The notes: generated by a model from the letters alone, not told the origin. A stretch of 64,000 bases of DNA from Periplaneta americana (GCF_040183065.1 NC_091123.1:7936001-8000000); one strand, 5' to 3'. Positions 33,251 to 46,018 are shown, numbered from the stretch's first letter. Translations and numbers: made by a program.

Positions 33251-34878
33251 CCTCACTAGGCTTCAGACAATGACGGACACCATGTCGAAACTAGTCAGCC
33301 AAGTAATTTTTATAATATTAAAAAAGTGAAGAAATTATAGCGTTAATCAGTGTTTATACAGTGACATCAAAACTTTTTCCTTAAATTTTGATTGTACCTT
33401 GTTTTTTTACTATACCATGAAGGCTTTACTTAATGGTTAGTTTTAGTTGCCATGGTAATATTTTACACTGCATAGATACAATCAGGACATAGTTAAAAAT
33501 ACAAAGAAAAAGTTTTTGATGTCACTTTACTAGTGTTAAAAGAGTGTGTACAACAATGAAGAAAAATGCGAATCTGAAAAGGGAACACTGACGGCCATCA
33601 TACACTGTTCCCAGTTGTGAACATAATGTGTATGTAGGTGTGTGCATTGAAGGGAGAACGAAAGAAAAAACTCAAATGAAATTTTGTATTCGGCTGTACA
33701 ACAATACTACGAAAGAACTTCAAACGTACTATCCGTCCGAGTGGTTATGTCGCAGGAACATCGAAACGGGGGAAATCACTAACAGTTACTTACTTAATAG
33801 GGCCCTTTGCTTTAAGTTATTTTAAACAGTTGTATAATATTACGTAGAAGCCAAATTTCGTACAGCAAATGTTTTTAGGAAATAGCTAAGGCAGTCCAGC
33901 CACTAGCCTTTACAGGGGGGCTGTAAGAAAGGGTGGGGGACACCGGGATGCGACATAACCACTGGAACGGACAGTACTGGGATAATTGGTTGTATCGCAC
34001 ACTGGCACTCAAAGATACCTGCACCCTACTAATGCTAGTGATTGATAATAATTTATGCTTAATCTACAGTACATCATCATTTTCCCCGACATATTTTAAT
34101 CGTTCCAGTAGTGGTGTCACTTATTGAGAACTAGCGGGACTATTTCAAAGTTTGTCAATTTTTTTTTTTTTTTGGTTCTGACTTATCCAGTGGTTGTAAA
34201 GTTCGCTTACAGAAAATTATAGGTCAGATGTCTTTGAACGCTCCGAATGATTTTGAGGAAAACCAATCATTCGAAAAATACTAACTCAGAATTTGACAAA
34301 AAAAAAAAAGATCTATGCGCGGTTTACTCCACATTTATTAACAAAAAAACAACAGATTCGAGTCGAAAACTGTAGAAAACTCACTGACGCCACTGGAAAC
34401 AAACAAACTCGTTTCTGTCGGAGTATTTCAGCTTAACATATTAAACTTCCCTTACAATCCAGCGCTGACGTCGGTGTGCGTGTAAAGAGCGGGCAAATAT
34501 AAACACGGTTGTCATAACTTCTGCACCTAACTGGAGATATACGGTTGGACAAATATTAATTGAAATTTTTATTCCACTCATTTGCATGTTGATATTATCT
34601 ATACGCTTCAGTTTTTGTAAGCCCGGCGGAACTGTCGATAGCTTTCAAATTGATTACTCGTAATTATTTTGCTCCCATATGATATGGGTCACATTAAAAT
34701 GCAAATAAAATAGGGACCGCAGTGCAGTGATCGTTTTTCCAATATTCTGTCATTAGGGTGCATTGTGCTTGTCTTCTGTTTCTATGGAAATCGCCAGATA
34801 TCGCAACAGGGCACTGCGTCATCACTGCAATTACGAAGCAGTGGCAAATATTCACATGAAGTGAGCGCTACGAAACGA
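33251..34878. other. No gene seen
   Basis: AT-rich. A 65-codon plus-strand frame at 33628-33825 has no recognised domain. Short inverted segments at about 33358/33529 and 33955/34118 are too weak to call elements. Confidence 0.35.
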
Positions 34879-34880
34879 TG

Positions 34881-34903
34881 TTTTTTTTTTTTTTTTTTTT
34901 TTT
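34881..34903. repeat. Poly-T run
   Basis: About 23 consecutive T residues. It could be the complement of a retrotransposon poly-A tail, but nothing recognisable follows. Confidence 0.9.
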
Positions 34904-34965
34904 CCTACTATTGTTTGAACTTCATCTGTGGAGAAAGAATCGTACATCCTCCAGTTTTCTATCAA

Positions 34966-35415
34966 GAAGACAGAAAAAGAAAGAAAGAGGGAAATGAATG
35001 AGGAAGAAAGAAGGAAGAAAGAAAGAAAGAAAGAAAGGAAAAAGGAAGGGAGAAGAAAGAAAGAAAAAATAAAGAAATAAAGAAGGAAAGAAAGAAAGGA
35101 AGAATGAAATAAAGAAAAAAGGAAGAAAGAAAGAAGGAAAGAAAGAGAAAAAAGAAAGACTGAAAGAAAGGGAAAAAAGGAAGAAAGATAGAAAGAAGGA
35201 AAGAAAGAATGAAAGAAAAAGAAAGATATGGAGAAAAAGAAAGGGAGAAAAAGAAAGAATGAAAGAAAGAAAAAAAGAAAGAAAGGGAGAAAAAGAAAGA
35301 AAGGGAGAAAAAAGAAAGAATGAAAGAAAGAAAGGGAGAAAAATAAAGAAGGAAAGACAGAAAGAACGAAAGAAAGAAATAAAGGGAGAAAAAAGAAAGA
35401 AAGAAAGGAAGAAAA

Positions 35416-35470
<55 letters not shown>

Positions 35471-35850
35471 GGAGAAAAAGAAAGAAAGAAGGAAAGAAAC
35501 GGAGAAAAAGAAAGAAATAAATAAAGGGAGAAAAAAGAAAGGAAGGAAGAAAAGGAGAAAAATAAAGAAAGAAGGAAAGAAACGGAGAAAAAGAAAGAAA
35601 TAAATAAAGGGAGAAAAAAGAAAGAAAGAAAAAGAAAGAAAGAAAGAAAGAAAGGAAGAAAAAAGAAAGAAAGGGAGAAAAATAAATAAAGAAGGAAAGA
35701 CAGAAAGAAAGAAATAAAGGGAGAAAAAGAAAGAAAGAAAAAAGAAAGAAAGGGAGAAAAATAAAGAAAGAAGGAAAGACAGAAAGAACGGAAGAAAGAA
35801 ATAAAGGGAGAAAAAAGAAAGAAAGAAAGGAAGAAATTGAGAAAAGAAGA
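34966..35850. repeat. Polypurine (GAAA)n satellite-like tract, about 0.9 kb
   Basis: Nearly pure A/G on the plus strand, made of GAAA and GGAAAGAAA units. A recurrent block contains ATAAAGGGAGAAAAAAGAAA and GGAAAGACAGAAAGAA (about 35341, 35690, 35765). It is the strand complement of the tract at 1211-2975. Open frames on either strand (Phe/Leu/Ser or Lys/Glu/Arg) are low-complexity artefacts. Confidence 0.95.
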
Positions 35851-36422
35851 AGGGAAGAAAGGTTGACATAAGTCCAGTGGCAGCTGCAGATATGAAATTT
35901 GAGACGAACTGCAGGGTGCACACTATTAGATCATGGAGGAAATTAATGCACCTTGAAAGAGTCGAAAATGGCCTTTGTACCGCAGTACATACAAAAGTAT
36001 AGAAGTAGCTGAAAGTCCATTTTCACAAAATGGATCAGGAAATATTAACCAGATTAATCTTGCACTGTACCTTGACAGCTCGCAAGAATTTGGTGATATA
36101 TCTTTGTATTTTTAAAATGAAGTTAATAAATTGGACAAAGTCTGTGTCTCAAAACGTGTTGATTCGTCAAGAGGACTTGTATAACTCAAAGGGAGCTTCT
36201 AGAAAATGTATTAAAATAAAAAGTGATTTCCTCTCTCACTGTATACAAGTAATTATCCACTTAATTTTGAAATCTCTTAATATGTGTGACGAATGTTTGA
36301 TATCGCTACATGTTATTGCCATCAATTAATTTTTATAGAACATGGACAACTTATAACATCTTCCGCAGTACACAGTAAAACGATCAGATCTCTGAGGACT
36401 TATACTGCAGTAGAATGTTACG
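35851..36422. other. No gene seen
   Basis: A 99-codon plus-strand open frame (36030-36329) shows no recognised domain and has AT-rich codons. Confidence 0.4.
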
Positions 36423-36438
36423 ATTATTATTATTATTA

Positions 36439-36506
<68 letters not shown>
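36423..36506. repeat. (ATT)n microsatellite
   Basis: About 28 ATT units with one phase change at about 36442. Confidence 0.96.
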
Positions 36507-36507
<1 letters not shown>

Positions 36508-39500
36508 TAAAACCTTGTTCGTGATAACTGGTTCCAGCCAATCAGAAAAAGGTCATCCAATGTCTCAACTCTCATTATAAAGGGACAACTGCATCATCAT
36601 TTTAGCTACATCTAGCGGATGAACGCTGTACTATCTGCGCCATGATCGAGAGAGAAAAAGATGAGAGTGAGACTGAGTGCGTGCGTACTTGTATGTGATC
36701 ACACACATATGATGAATATGGAAAAAAAATTGTTCATGAATATTCCGAAATACATGAAAAAATTACAAAGAAATAATCATGTGAAGAGAAAATGGACCGT
36801 TTTGCCCATTACATTATAGAAAATCGAGCCACTTTCTTTTGCAGTCGCTTACATTTTACTTATTTATTTATCATCATCAGTGTTTATATACTCCGGTTAT
36901 CTTTATACTGTGATTAGATAAATTTCCTTGAAATTCCTAGAAAACATGTTCAGATGTCTTTGATGTCAATAATTTATGTAAATAATCACTATTTCTCTTA
37001 CATTATGTCAGCTTACTTTCTACGAATAATGGTAAAGAATGCCTCAGATATGAACCAATGACAGTCGTGATTTTTCATAAAATTATCTCACCCTCAGGTT
37101 GACCTTTTTCGTTTTCGACTTTACCAGCTCCAACTGTCCTGTTCATTGAACAGGCGTAACTAAGATTCAGTATGCACTGCAACATGGCGACAATGGCGTT
37201 CTGGCCAAATGATGAAATTTATTTCATAATTCAAAATACAAAGTCACAAACCACAGAAAAAAAACACACACACACACAGAAAATGTGTGTGGAATTAGTT
37301 TCAATAATTTTGTGAATTGAAAAGAGAAATACCAACTCAACAGATATCAAACAATTTAAAACATTGGAGTATAAACATTACAAAATCAAATCGTGATGAG
37401 TATAAAGAGAATGCTGTGAAAACCAAGAGCAATGCGACGGCAAAAGTGATACAAGAGAAGTATTTTAGAAAATATGAATGAAATTTTAAACACTTTGCAG
37501 ATCTAGAATTTAAAAATGCAAGAGATGCGAGAAACGCCAAAGGGAAACGAATTACAGAACATGCCGGAGAAAAGAAAGATCAGTGCTTAGCAATAAAATG
37601 AAATTAATATCAGTTCATTGATTTATGTGATGAAAATACTCTTGCGGGTTTGCAGATAAAGTTTTCCCTCATTGTATGACTACAATACGTTATGTAACAA
37701 TATGTCAATCAAGTGAATCGCTATCTTATACGAAGGTTAACGTTTTTAAATTTCAGAAGTTCCCGAAACTGTTTCTAAAACAATTATTATCATTGTTATT
37801 ATCCAGTATGCAGTGAGACAGTTCATGCGCCATTATAATTTTAATTGCACATTAAATAATGCAAGTAAGTTAATTTTCACGAAAAACACTATATGAATTT
37901 ATTGTATTTAGATTGTAGTATTCCCGTCCCATTCGGCAAAAATTCCTAATAAATGTCACTCGAAGATATGAGCTTCCTAGATCAATTTTCTCACTAATAT
38001 ATCAGTATAGCTCGAGAAATTATCATTAATCTCAGATCTTATAGTGGTATTAAACTCACCTATGATAAACAGAGAAGTTATTTTCAAACCTTAGGTTCAT
38101 GTTTTATCCGTTCTTGGGTCTTGATGACATAGTACCTACAACTGTATACATTAAATACATTTTTAGAGTCCTCGCATATTTCATTTTTCAACAAGCCATC
38201 ATGGCGGCAGTAATGTTGGCGCAACCGATGCATATGTTAACAGACGCCCCAGGTTATTTTATTTTACATTCTGCTTGAATTGCTGCGTAAACAAACACAA
38301 CTTTACTGTTTGCAAAAAATGACCATTTTCCCATACGCTAGTAGAACGATCTCGACAAAAATTGTGGCGCATCCCAAACAAATATGGAAGGCGTATCTAC
38401 ACATGTAATATTTTCGACAGTATATTAAGCAGGAATGTCAGAAATATGACATATTTCTTGATTATATTTTTTTAACGTTTCTCAATAATTGTGTTTGTCA
38501 TATTGTGAAAGTTAAATGTTTGAAGTTTATTTCTTGACGTATTATTCAAAATGCATACCTAAATAATAATGCACTTGACTTCATCTGTAACTTACACGAT
38601 TCAACTAAATAGATAATTATAATTAATTTTTTTATTACATAAAATACCTATTCTAATACTGTAAACATTTCTAACATTATTGTTCCACTTACGAAAATTA
38701 TATTTTAAAATTTAAATAAATGTTAAAATATATTAGTCGGTTTACAATGATGGTCTAAGTATATATTTTTCTTTTTATTGAACAACTTGAAGCTCTTTAG
38801 TGAAAAATCACTCACGCATGACAATGACTTTCAACTAGCAACCAGTAATGCTTCAAGAATTAGTCCCCCCCACTGCCTGTTTACTATATACTCCATACTA
38901 CGTAAAATCATTCTAGTTATTTCTTAACAAAAACTCTTTCCCTTTAATTACTATTTTTAAATACATGTTTATACCTTAGTTTCCCTTCTCATTTTTTCTT
39001 TAGTATATACAAAAATTGTCTGAGTTTCATCAATTTTCTTCCGTTTACTGTTGTACACAATTTCCTATATGCCATTTCTACATTTAGTTTTAGTTATGGC
39101 TCCTGAATAAAAATGTTTCTTGTTCTTTCATTTTCTCGGCAAGTAGAGGAATGTGTAACGATGCGTCTTCTTTTTTGTTTACATAAAGGACATGCTTATA
39201 TCTTTTCCTACGTCTCCTCTTCTATTTTCTAACCTCCAAATTCCCAATCTCCACCACTCTAGTCCCATCCTTTATTCCCTGTTGCTAACTTTTGTGTATT
39301 CTTCCTGTCCTCACATGATTTTCATTTCTTCATCAATATTAATAAATAATACAGCAACATTTAGTTAATAAATAAACAACATACATTTTAAAGTGGTACC
39401 CGGTTTTCGGAGTTTGTACTAATTGTTTTATGTGGTCAAACAAAATAAATTTTTAGGTTAGATCTTATGAATCGTAAACTGTTTAGTCAAATCAGTCAAT

Positions 39501-39554
39501 TTCATGTTGTCAGATAAAATATAGTTTAATATTAGATTATATCAGTCACGAATA

Positions 39555-39556
<2 letters not shown>
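36507..39556. other. No gene seen
   Basis: Three kilobases of AT-rich sequence with no recognised transposon, repeat partner or splice-bounded exon. It is the longest apparently unique stretch of the inferred intron. Confidence 0.4.
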
Positions 39557-39599
<43 letters not shown>

Positions 39600-39627
39600 T
39601 TAATTACTTACTTACTTACTTACTTAC
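39557..39627. repeat. (ATT)n followed by (CTTA)n
   Basis: (ATT)n at 39557-39598 passes into ACTTACTTACTTACTTAC, which is the complement of the LINE-A 3' tail, now separated from its element by a SINE1 insertion. Confidence 0.9.
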
Positions 39628-39870
39628 GTCCACACCTGTGGAGTAACGGTCAGCGCGTCTGGCTGCGAAACCAGGTGGCCCGAGTTCGAATCCCGGTCGG
39701 GGCAAGTTACCTGGTTGAGGTTTTTTCAACCCAATAAGAGCAAATGGTGGGTAACTTTCGGTGTTGCACCCCGGACTCATTTCACCGGCATTATCACCTT
39801 CATATCATTCAGACGCTAAATATCCTAGATGTTGATACAGCGTCGTAAAATAACCCAATAAAATAAAAAA
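39628..39870 (+). mobile_element. SINE1 inserted in a LINE-A tail
   Basis: Full head (GTCCACACCTGTGGAGTAAC, GAGTTCGAATCCCGG), a body with a small deletion after GTTGAGGTTTTTT, and the 3' domain GTTGATACAGCGTCGTAAAA. ACTTAC repeats lie on both sides, consistent with insertion into the tetranucleotide tail of the minus-strand LINE-A at 39873. Confidence 0.9.
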
Positions 39871-39872
39871 AA

Positions 39873-40425
39873 CTTACTTACTTTTAAGGAACCCGGAGGT
39901 TCATTGCCGCTCTCACATAAGCTTGCCATTGGTCCCTATCCTGAGCAAGATTAATCCATTCTCTATAATCATATCCCACCTCCCTCAAATCCATTTTAAT
40001 ATTATCGTCCCATCTACTTCTCGATCTCCCTAAAGGTCATTTTCCCTCCGGCCTACCAACTAATACTCTATATGCATTTTTGGATTCGCCCATACGTGCT
40101 ACATGCCCTGCCCATCTCAAACGTCTGGATTTAATGTTCCTAATTATGCCAGGTGAAGAATACAATGCGTGCAGTTCTGCGTTGTGTAACTTTCTCCATT
40201 CTTCTGTAACTTCATCCCTCTTAGTCCCAAATATTTTCCTAAGCACTTTATTCTCAAACACCCTTAACCTATGTTCCTCTCTCAGAGTGAGAGTCCAAGT
40301 TTCACAACCATACAGAACAACGGTAATATAACTGTTTTATAAATTCTAACTTTCAGATTTTTTGACAGCAGACTGGATGATAAAAGCTTCTCAACCGAAT
40401 AATAACAGGAATTTCCCATATTTAT
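39873..40425 (-). pseudogene. LINE-A 3' fragment
   Basis: The minus strand includes EEHRLRVFENKVLRKIFGTK, RDEVTEEWRKLHNAELHALY and RRLRWAGHVARMGESKNAYR. Upstream pieces from the VEKLLSS and LPVVLYGCET region extend to about 40420. The terminal part after VGRPEGK is frame-broken. It abuts (ATT)n at 40428. Confidence 0.87.
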
Positions 40426-40426
40426 T

Positions 40427-40427
<1 letters not shown>

Positions 40428-40469
<42 letters not shown>
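40428..40469. repeat. (ATT)n microsatellite
   Basis: About 14 ATT units between the LINE-A fragment and the terminal exon of gene 1. Confidence 0.95.
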
Positions 40470-40471
<2 letters not shown>

Positions 40472-40589
40472 TTGTTATTTTGTTATTTTACCTGCTTTGG
40501 TGATATCTGGTAACAGTTGGCAGCATTGGAAAGACGGCCATATTAGCTTTTTAGATTAATCTTACGTGAACCTATTATTTTTGTTGCAG

Positions 40590-40759
40590 CCGAGGCGGCG
40601 AGCGGTGAAGCGGACAGCGGTGCAGTGGTGTTGGTGATCGGAGAGTCCTGGACGCCCGGGGGTGGGAAGACGCCGGCTCTCAGAAGTCCTGGGGTCGACA
40701 CAGCGCCCCTCATCGAGTCTGCTCCACAGAATGACGCAGGAGTGAAGTGGAATAAATAG
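40590..40759 (+). CDS. Terminal coding exon, gene 1 (unidentified protein, C-terminus)
   Basis: GC-rich island after an acceptor (TTATTTTTGTTGCAG, AG at 40588-40589). CC plus the G left over from the exon at 965-1205 encodes Ala. 55 codons follow: EAASGEADSGAVVLVIGESW, TPGGGKTPALRSPGVDTAPL and IESAPQNDAGVKWNK, then TAG at 40757-40759. Codon use is as GC-rich as in the earlier exon. The peptide has no membrane segment and looks like a soluble, partly disordered C-terminal tail with a hydrophobic VVLVI patch. The AATAAA at 40751 overlaps the last codons and is unlikely to be the poly-A signal. The protein family was not recognised. Confidence 0.75.
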
Positions 40760-41200
40760 TGGGGGACAGTTTGCTACGTGACCGTGTGGCAGCGAGTGGG
40801 TACTTGCTGTGTGTGTCAAACACATGAGTGTGCTGTTACCTTGCGGCCTGTACGTCACAGTGCTGGACACTTGCTGTATAATGGAGTAACTAGAAACCGT
40901 ACACAGATTTTTGTAACGTGAAAGAACAATTCCATTCCATTACCCGGCATTCTAGAACAGTGGTTCTCACATGATGGTCCGAAAACAAGATGATACTCTT
41001 CCTTCCCCTGGCGTTTGCAGAACTGGCCTAAACCCATGACTATTTGAAGAAGAAAAACTACCATTCCCAGGATTCGCACCCAACACCGTGGCTTCCACAC
41101 GGTTTCAAAACTGCGAAATTTACGACCAGTAAATATACAAGATCTTCAAAAGTAAGAGGTAACTTTTGTTCTCTTTCTATACAGTCTTAAAAGTTCTGGC
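40760..41200 (+). other. Probable 3' UTR of gene 1
   Basis: Sequence after the stop is moderately GC-rich to about 40870 (GTGGCAGCGAGTGGGTACTT), then falls to background. No convincing poly-A signal was placed before the SINE1 at 41213. The 3' end is unresolved. Confidence 0.4.
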
Positions 41201-41212
41201 ATATTACACCAA

Positions 41213-41469
41213 GTCCACACCTGTGGAGCAACGGTCAGCGCGTCTGGCCGCGAAACCAGGTGGCCCGGGTTCGAATCCCGATCGGGGCAAGTTACCTGGT
41301 TGAGGTTTTTTCCGGGGTTTTCCCTCAACCCAATACGAGCAAATGCTGGATAACTTTCGGTGCTGGACCCCGGACTCATTTCACCGGCATTATCACCTTC
41401 ATTTCATTCAGACGCTAAATAACCTAGATGTTGATACAGCGTCGTAAAATAACCCAAAAAAAAATAAAA
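41213..41469 (+). mobile_element. SINE1, full length, perfect 12-bp target duplication
   Basis: Canonical head (GTGGAGCAACGGTCAGCGCG, GGGTTCGAATCCCGATCGGG), body GGGGTTTTCCCTCAACCC, 3' domain GTTGATACAGCGTCGTAAAA and an A-rich tail. The direct repeat ATATTACACCAA lies at 41201-41212 and 41470-41481. It is the cleanest SINE1 in the window and probably young. Confidence 0.96.
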
Positions 41470-41569
41470 ATATTACACCAACAAATGGGATTGTTTACAC
41501 CACCACCCGTTTCCATAACTTCATTGTATGTATCCACCATTTTGTTCTTGCACAAGTAACAGCCTTTCT

Positions 41570-41836
41570 TCAATGCTGTACACAGCAGCTCTTAAGTGCG
41601 TGTTCTGGAATATCTGCCACAGTGTGTGCGATGGAGTCCTTCAACTCATCAATTATTGTCGTAGGTTTGCTCAAGAACACTCTCTCCTTCAGATAACCCC
41701 ACAACCAATAATCTGTTGGGTTAATATCTGGTGATCTTGCAGGCCTAGTTACAGGAAAGTACATATTGATAACACAACGACCAGAACAATTGGAAAGAAA
41801 CAAAAATTCGTTGTCATGGTGATGCAAAGAAATCAA
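41570..41836 (-). pseudogene. Tc1/mariner-type transposase C-terminal fragment
   Basis: The minus strand encodes RSPDINPTDYWLWGYLKERV, then PTTIIDELKDSIAHTVADIP. SPD followed by NPTDYWLWGYLK is the region around the third catalytic Asp of mariner-like DDE transposases, followed by the usual helical ELK..I segment. The first two catalytic residues are missing. Similarity is best over 41570-41760. Confidence 0.7.
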
Positions 41837-42492
41837 TTTCGAAGGTGGATGTCTACACAGATATCAATGTTACATTGTTGTAATCTTCCCGCAAACGGTT
41901 TTTCCCGTTGAGCTAAATCTGAAGTGAACTCCACTGTTCTAGACCCTCATACCCTGAAGGAATACGCACACGATTGCCCCTGCAGCAAATGGGCTGTATT
42001 CTGTAACACTTCCGAAGTGCATTAAAAGGAAGTGGATGAATTTATAATGTTGATATGTTGGTAACCCTTAGTGGCAACATCAAGATATTGTAAGCATTGT
42101 TATTTGTTAGTTTTAAGGATTGTTTATGCGCTCGTGCAATTTGCGCAAATTGGATTGTGCGTATAAATTTGTACAAACGAAGTAAATATGTAAACGTGAA
42201 ATTTCGGCATCTACGTGTGTACAAGTGTGATCTGAGGAAATTCAGATCGTGTCTGATAATGAACGGAGGTTTGTGCATGCAATCGAGCCTAGTACAGTTT
42301 TTACATTTAAAGCAACACTCTAAAGGCCTAAACATTAAAACTGAGGTCAATTAGAAAGACTGGCCAATAAGACGGTAGAAAATATAAGGAATTGACATCG
42401 ATTGCAGAGCCATCTGCAGATAAGTGTTAACGATCACGGAACTACAGACTTAATACTGTTCTCAAACAGAGGTCTCCACAATATATTACATA

Positions 42493-43142
42493 TATACTCC
42501 GTGTTCAATTTTGAATGGAAGCTTCCGGCACTTGTTTCTACATATCTATGAGTTCATCATCACGAGGCGAGTTAAATCCTCAAGGCATAGATAAACGATG
42601 TAGGTCATGTCTGTTCTTTACATTGGGTATTGCTCTTTTGTTTTGTCAACAAATGAATGCAGCCGTATATTAAAAACAAGAAGTCATCTATGTTATTATT
42701 ACAACCAAATTTCATTTAATTTTTTTTAATATATATTTCTTTAGGACGAAATGAATGTTACAACAGAGCATTACAAATTTATTCTTGAAACTTACTCCCG
42801 CATAGAAGTTTTAGTTGAGAGCAGTAGCGTTATGATGTTGATCATTGCAGGAATGAATTTCTGGTCAATTGGCCACAATTCCAGCAACTTTCGCTACGAA
42901 ACCTTCTCATAAAGGTAAATTCAATATTTTCTTGTTCAATTGACAAAATAATACGTGTTTTTAAAAAGTGCATAATTAAAAAATAAAACACTAAGTACAA
43001 AACTCAGTCATTCGAAAGTACCATAAGTTATTACACCAGTAAAATCGTCTATCTTTGGTTAGGTTCGACAAACAAACCTATGACGTCGTGAACGCAGAAA
43101 CAAATGACGGTATCTCTCATTCAAAATTCAACTCGGTGTATA
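42493..43142. mobile_element. MITE with inverted ends of about 25 bp
   Basis: TACTCCGTGTTCAATTTTGA near 42495 is inverted, with a few mismatches, at 43118-43142 (complement of TTCAAAATTCAACTCGGTGT). TA dinucleotides flank both ends. The 650-bp interior has no transposase. Confidence 0.65.
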
Positions 43143-45034
43143 ATACGGTATAAATTTCATGCACAAACCATTCAGCACAAGTTTGTATGATGTATAAACT
43201 CACCATTACGTAAAAACAATGTGATACACTACATTTTTATACTGATACCCGGTACCGGACATCTGAGTGGTTCATTAAGAGAAATTAAAATGTGACTTTT
43301 GTAAGAATTCTTGTAACTTACTGAAATATAAATGTTTTGAATTCAGTGTTTATCAAAATCATGCATACTAGTGAAATGTATTCTCCAATGCGATAGATTT
43401 TTATAAAATTGTAGATTTTGTTTTTTTGTAGGATATATATCTCTCTCCATCCTCTCTGTCTCTCTCACTGAACCACTCATTCGATTCGTAAACATGTTTA
43501 TTGTTCTTCTTCATTCCACATTTCGAGCTAAACCCGCAGCACTAACGTGAAAATGGTAGGATTCATGTATTTTCGTTCCAGCAGTTTTATTTCTAGGCAG
43601 TATGTTTGTGTACTTATTGACTTCCAGTGCTTTTCAAATTATATTTGTGCCACTTATTGCACGAGGACAGTCGCTTACTGGTACGTCAACATATTGAAAT
43701 ATTTTTGTATGCATTAATTGGTACCGAAGCAATTAACAAACCCACATGAGTAACTTCTATATTTCTGCTAATGTTATCTCGTAGAAGTTTTTGTACCAAG
43801 GACACATTTGCTACATTCTCAAACTTTTTATAGATTTCCATTACTAATGAAATTCTTGATTGTAAGCATAATCATTATCAACAGTCTTGGTACATCGTTT
43901 GGCTAACTTTTTTTTTTTTTAATTCTTACATATTTTGCTGTGAAAAGGAAGACAGTACATAGAAACAGAGTATGTGGAGGAATTTTAATGATGTTATTTT
44001 CATTATTAAAAAACCTGTTTAAGTAATGAATGCTTGACAACGCTGTTACCTCGAAATGTAGACGAGTTCTTCATCCTAAGGCCTGAGTGCCGTGGGACGT
44101 AGAGCGTTTATCAGAGCGGAGCGTGCAGCAGACTGTTTGTTCACATCTTTTCCCTCACTGCTGCGGACATGAGGTGTTCCCATGCGTTGTCAAGTGCTAC
44201 TGAATTTATTGCGATGTTGCAATTATTTCCAGGAATAATAAAAGAAATAAATCAATATGGTAATGGAAAATAATTGTATTCTGTTGATCTTAAGGACATA
44301 CTCTGTGAAGTTACTGTCATTGAACATCTTCCATCTCTTAAGAATTAAAAATAAATAATAAAATGCTAAAAATGTAATTTATTAGAGAACTAAGAAACTC
44401 AGTTTCCTTGAACTGTAGGATAGCTCACACTGTTATCGAATAACTCAGTTTAACTATCGTGGCATAATTCAGAGTAGCTGCACAAGTGTTGTTGTAGCCT
44501 CACGTGAAATTTGCCCCTTGTGTCTGTGGTATGTGAAACGAACTGTTGAAAAGCACTGGAACAAATACTTAAAAGAAGCTCGAAATATGTATTTTGTCTG
44601 GAACAAAGAGTTGAATTTTCTGTAGTTTGGAGGTGTTGGTTTTACGTCGCCTTCTGCAAAGCAAATTTAACTTCCTATTCCTATTGGTTCAGAAATAAAC
44701 AGAATTTACGACAAGATTTTCTTTCACAGTACAGACCATCATCTTATAATTTTATTCGCCTCTACAGTGGTCAGTGTCCTCCAAAAGTTTTCCATATTTT
44801 AATTCATTGTCGGTAATAATAACCCTCATTCCTAAAAGATCGCGAAATCTCGTCACAGTTTCTGTTAAAACGGTGACATTATTAATTGCAGTAGATCTTG
44901 GATTATTGAAATTATTATTATGTCTTAAAACAAGCAGTTTCGAATCCAGCCAGCCGTGATAAAATGTAAAGGGAAAACAAATGAATGTGACATCACAAGG
45001 AACTTGATTTTTAACGTCTAAAATCTTAATGAAA
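43143..45034. other. No gene seen
   Basis: AT-rich, with one GC-richer patch (44090-44180) that lacks clear exon boundaries. Short frames are unrecognised. Confidence 0.35.
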
Positions 45035-45273
45035 TGAGCTGCTCGGGTGAAGACAATGTTAAGTGACTAAAAATACAAATTGAAATACAGTAACTTTAAT
45101 GTTTGAAAAACTCATGCTCAAGTAGTACTGACATGTATTGCCAACATTTGAAACTTCAATATAAAACGTCTCGCATAGAAAACACAAATAGCTCTGAAAA
45201 GAACATGTGACGTAACATTATTTTCATTAATAATGAAAATGTCACTTAACATTGTCTTCACCCGAGCAGCTCA
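45035..45273. mobile_element. Small MITE with perfect 33-bp inverted ends
   Basis: 45035-45067 is the exact complement of 45241-45273 (33 of 33). The left arm begins TGAGCTGCTCGGGTGAAGAC. The 173-bp interior is AT-rich and non-coding. The perfect arms suggest a recent or conserved structure. No target duplication was evident. Confidence 0.8.
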
Positions 45274-45386
45274 AATATTCAACTTAAATTTTAATTAAAT
45301 AAAGCATTATTGAAACATTATTATTCGTATATAAATGGGGTTATTAATAAATAATCCAATTTTCTGTAATAACATATTCATTACAA

Positions 45387-45925
45387 TTTAAAACAACTCA
45401 TTGGCGTCACATTGATGTGTGAATCGTTTCGACTATCAATTGCATTGTTGTCTGCAGACTAGGCCTCATGGAATGAGGAAGCGATTATGACGTAGTTAAC
45501 GAGAAGGCTCCATCTTATTAAATTGAAATGTGGGAATTTGGAGACAGAAATTAAAATAAATGTCGAACTTTTTTTGGCGCTAGAGGAACTTCATTTAAGT
45601 TAACCAAAACCATTATCCATTTTACACAATCATTTGTATAATACTATGTAATTTTTTTACTTCATTTCATTACTCTTCAATGTATTTCCATCTCATGTTT
45701 CTCCGAAATCAAATTGTACTTTATTTTTAAATTTATATTGTTCCGTATTCTCTCCGCAATCATATTGTATTTTTAATTTAATCTCTGCTTTGTATTCTGG
45801 ATCCTAGTGGTCAGCCGTAGATTTCGGCCAGATGTCCCAAATTGTGGAATTTGTGTGTTCAAATCCCAAACATTCTTACAATCCCAACCATGCTCACAAT
45901 AACAATTACAAACAGCATAAATGTT
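45387..45925 (-). repeat. Interspersed repeat R6, copy 2
   Basis: The reverse strand matches 30340-30604, with about 280 bp of extra internal sequence (about 45575-45855). A minus-strand open frame (45773-46018) reads ITRNIYAVCNCYCEHGWDCK and RNLRLTTRIQN. I do not recognise it, but it overlaps the repeat and may be a transposon-coded remnant. Confidence 0.75.
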
Positions 45926-46018
45926 TCTCGTGATTGTAGGGTTTCGGTTAATCGTTTTTCCATTTAAAGACGTAAGTGAAACTCTCGAAATTTTGTGATT
46001 TCTATATTTCGCCAGCAA

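Noticed and set aside
33358-33530. Inverted segments around GTGACATCAAAA
   Set aside because: Perfect pairing is only about a dozen bases and no boundaries or target duplication are visible.
34922-35923. 333-codon minus-strand open frame
   Set aside because: Low-complexity artefact of the (GAAA)n tract.
40751-40756. AATAAA as poly-A signal of gene 1
   Set aside because: It overlaps the last two sense codons before TAG; a signal inside the coding end would truncate the message.
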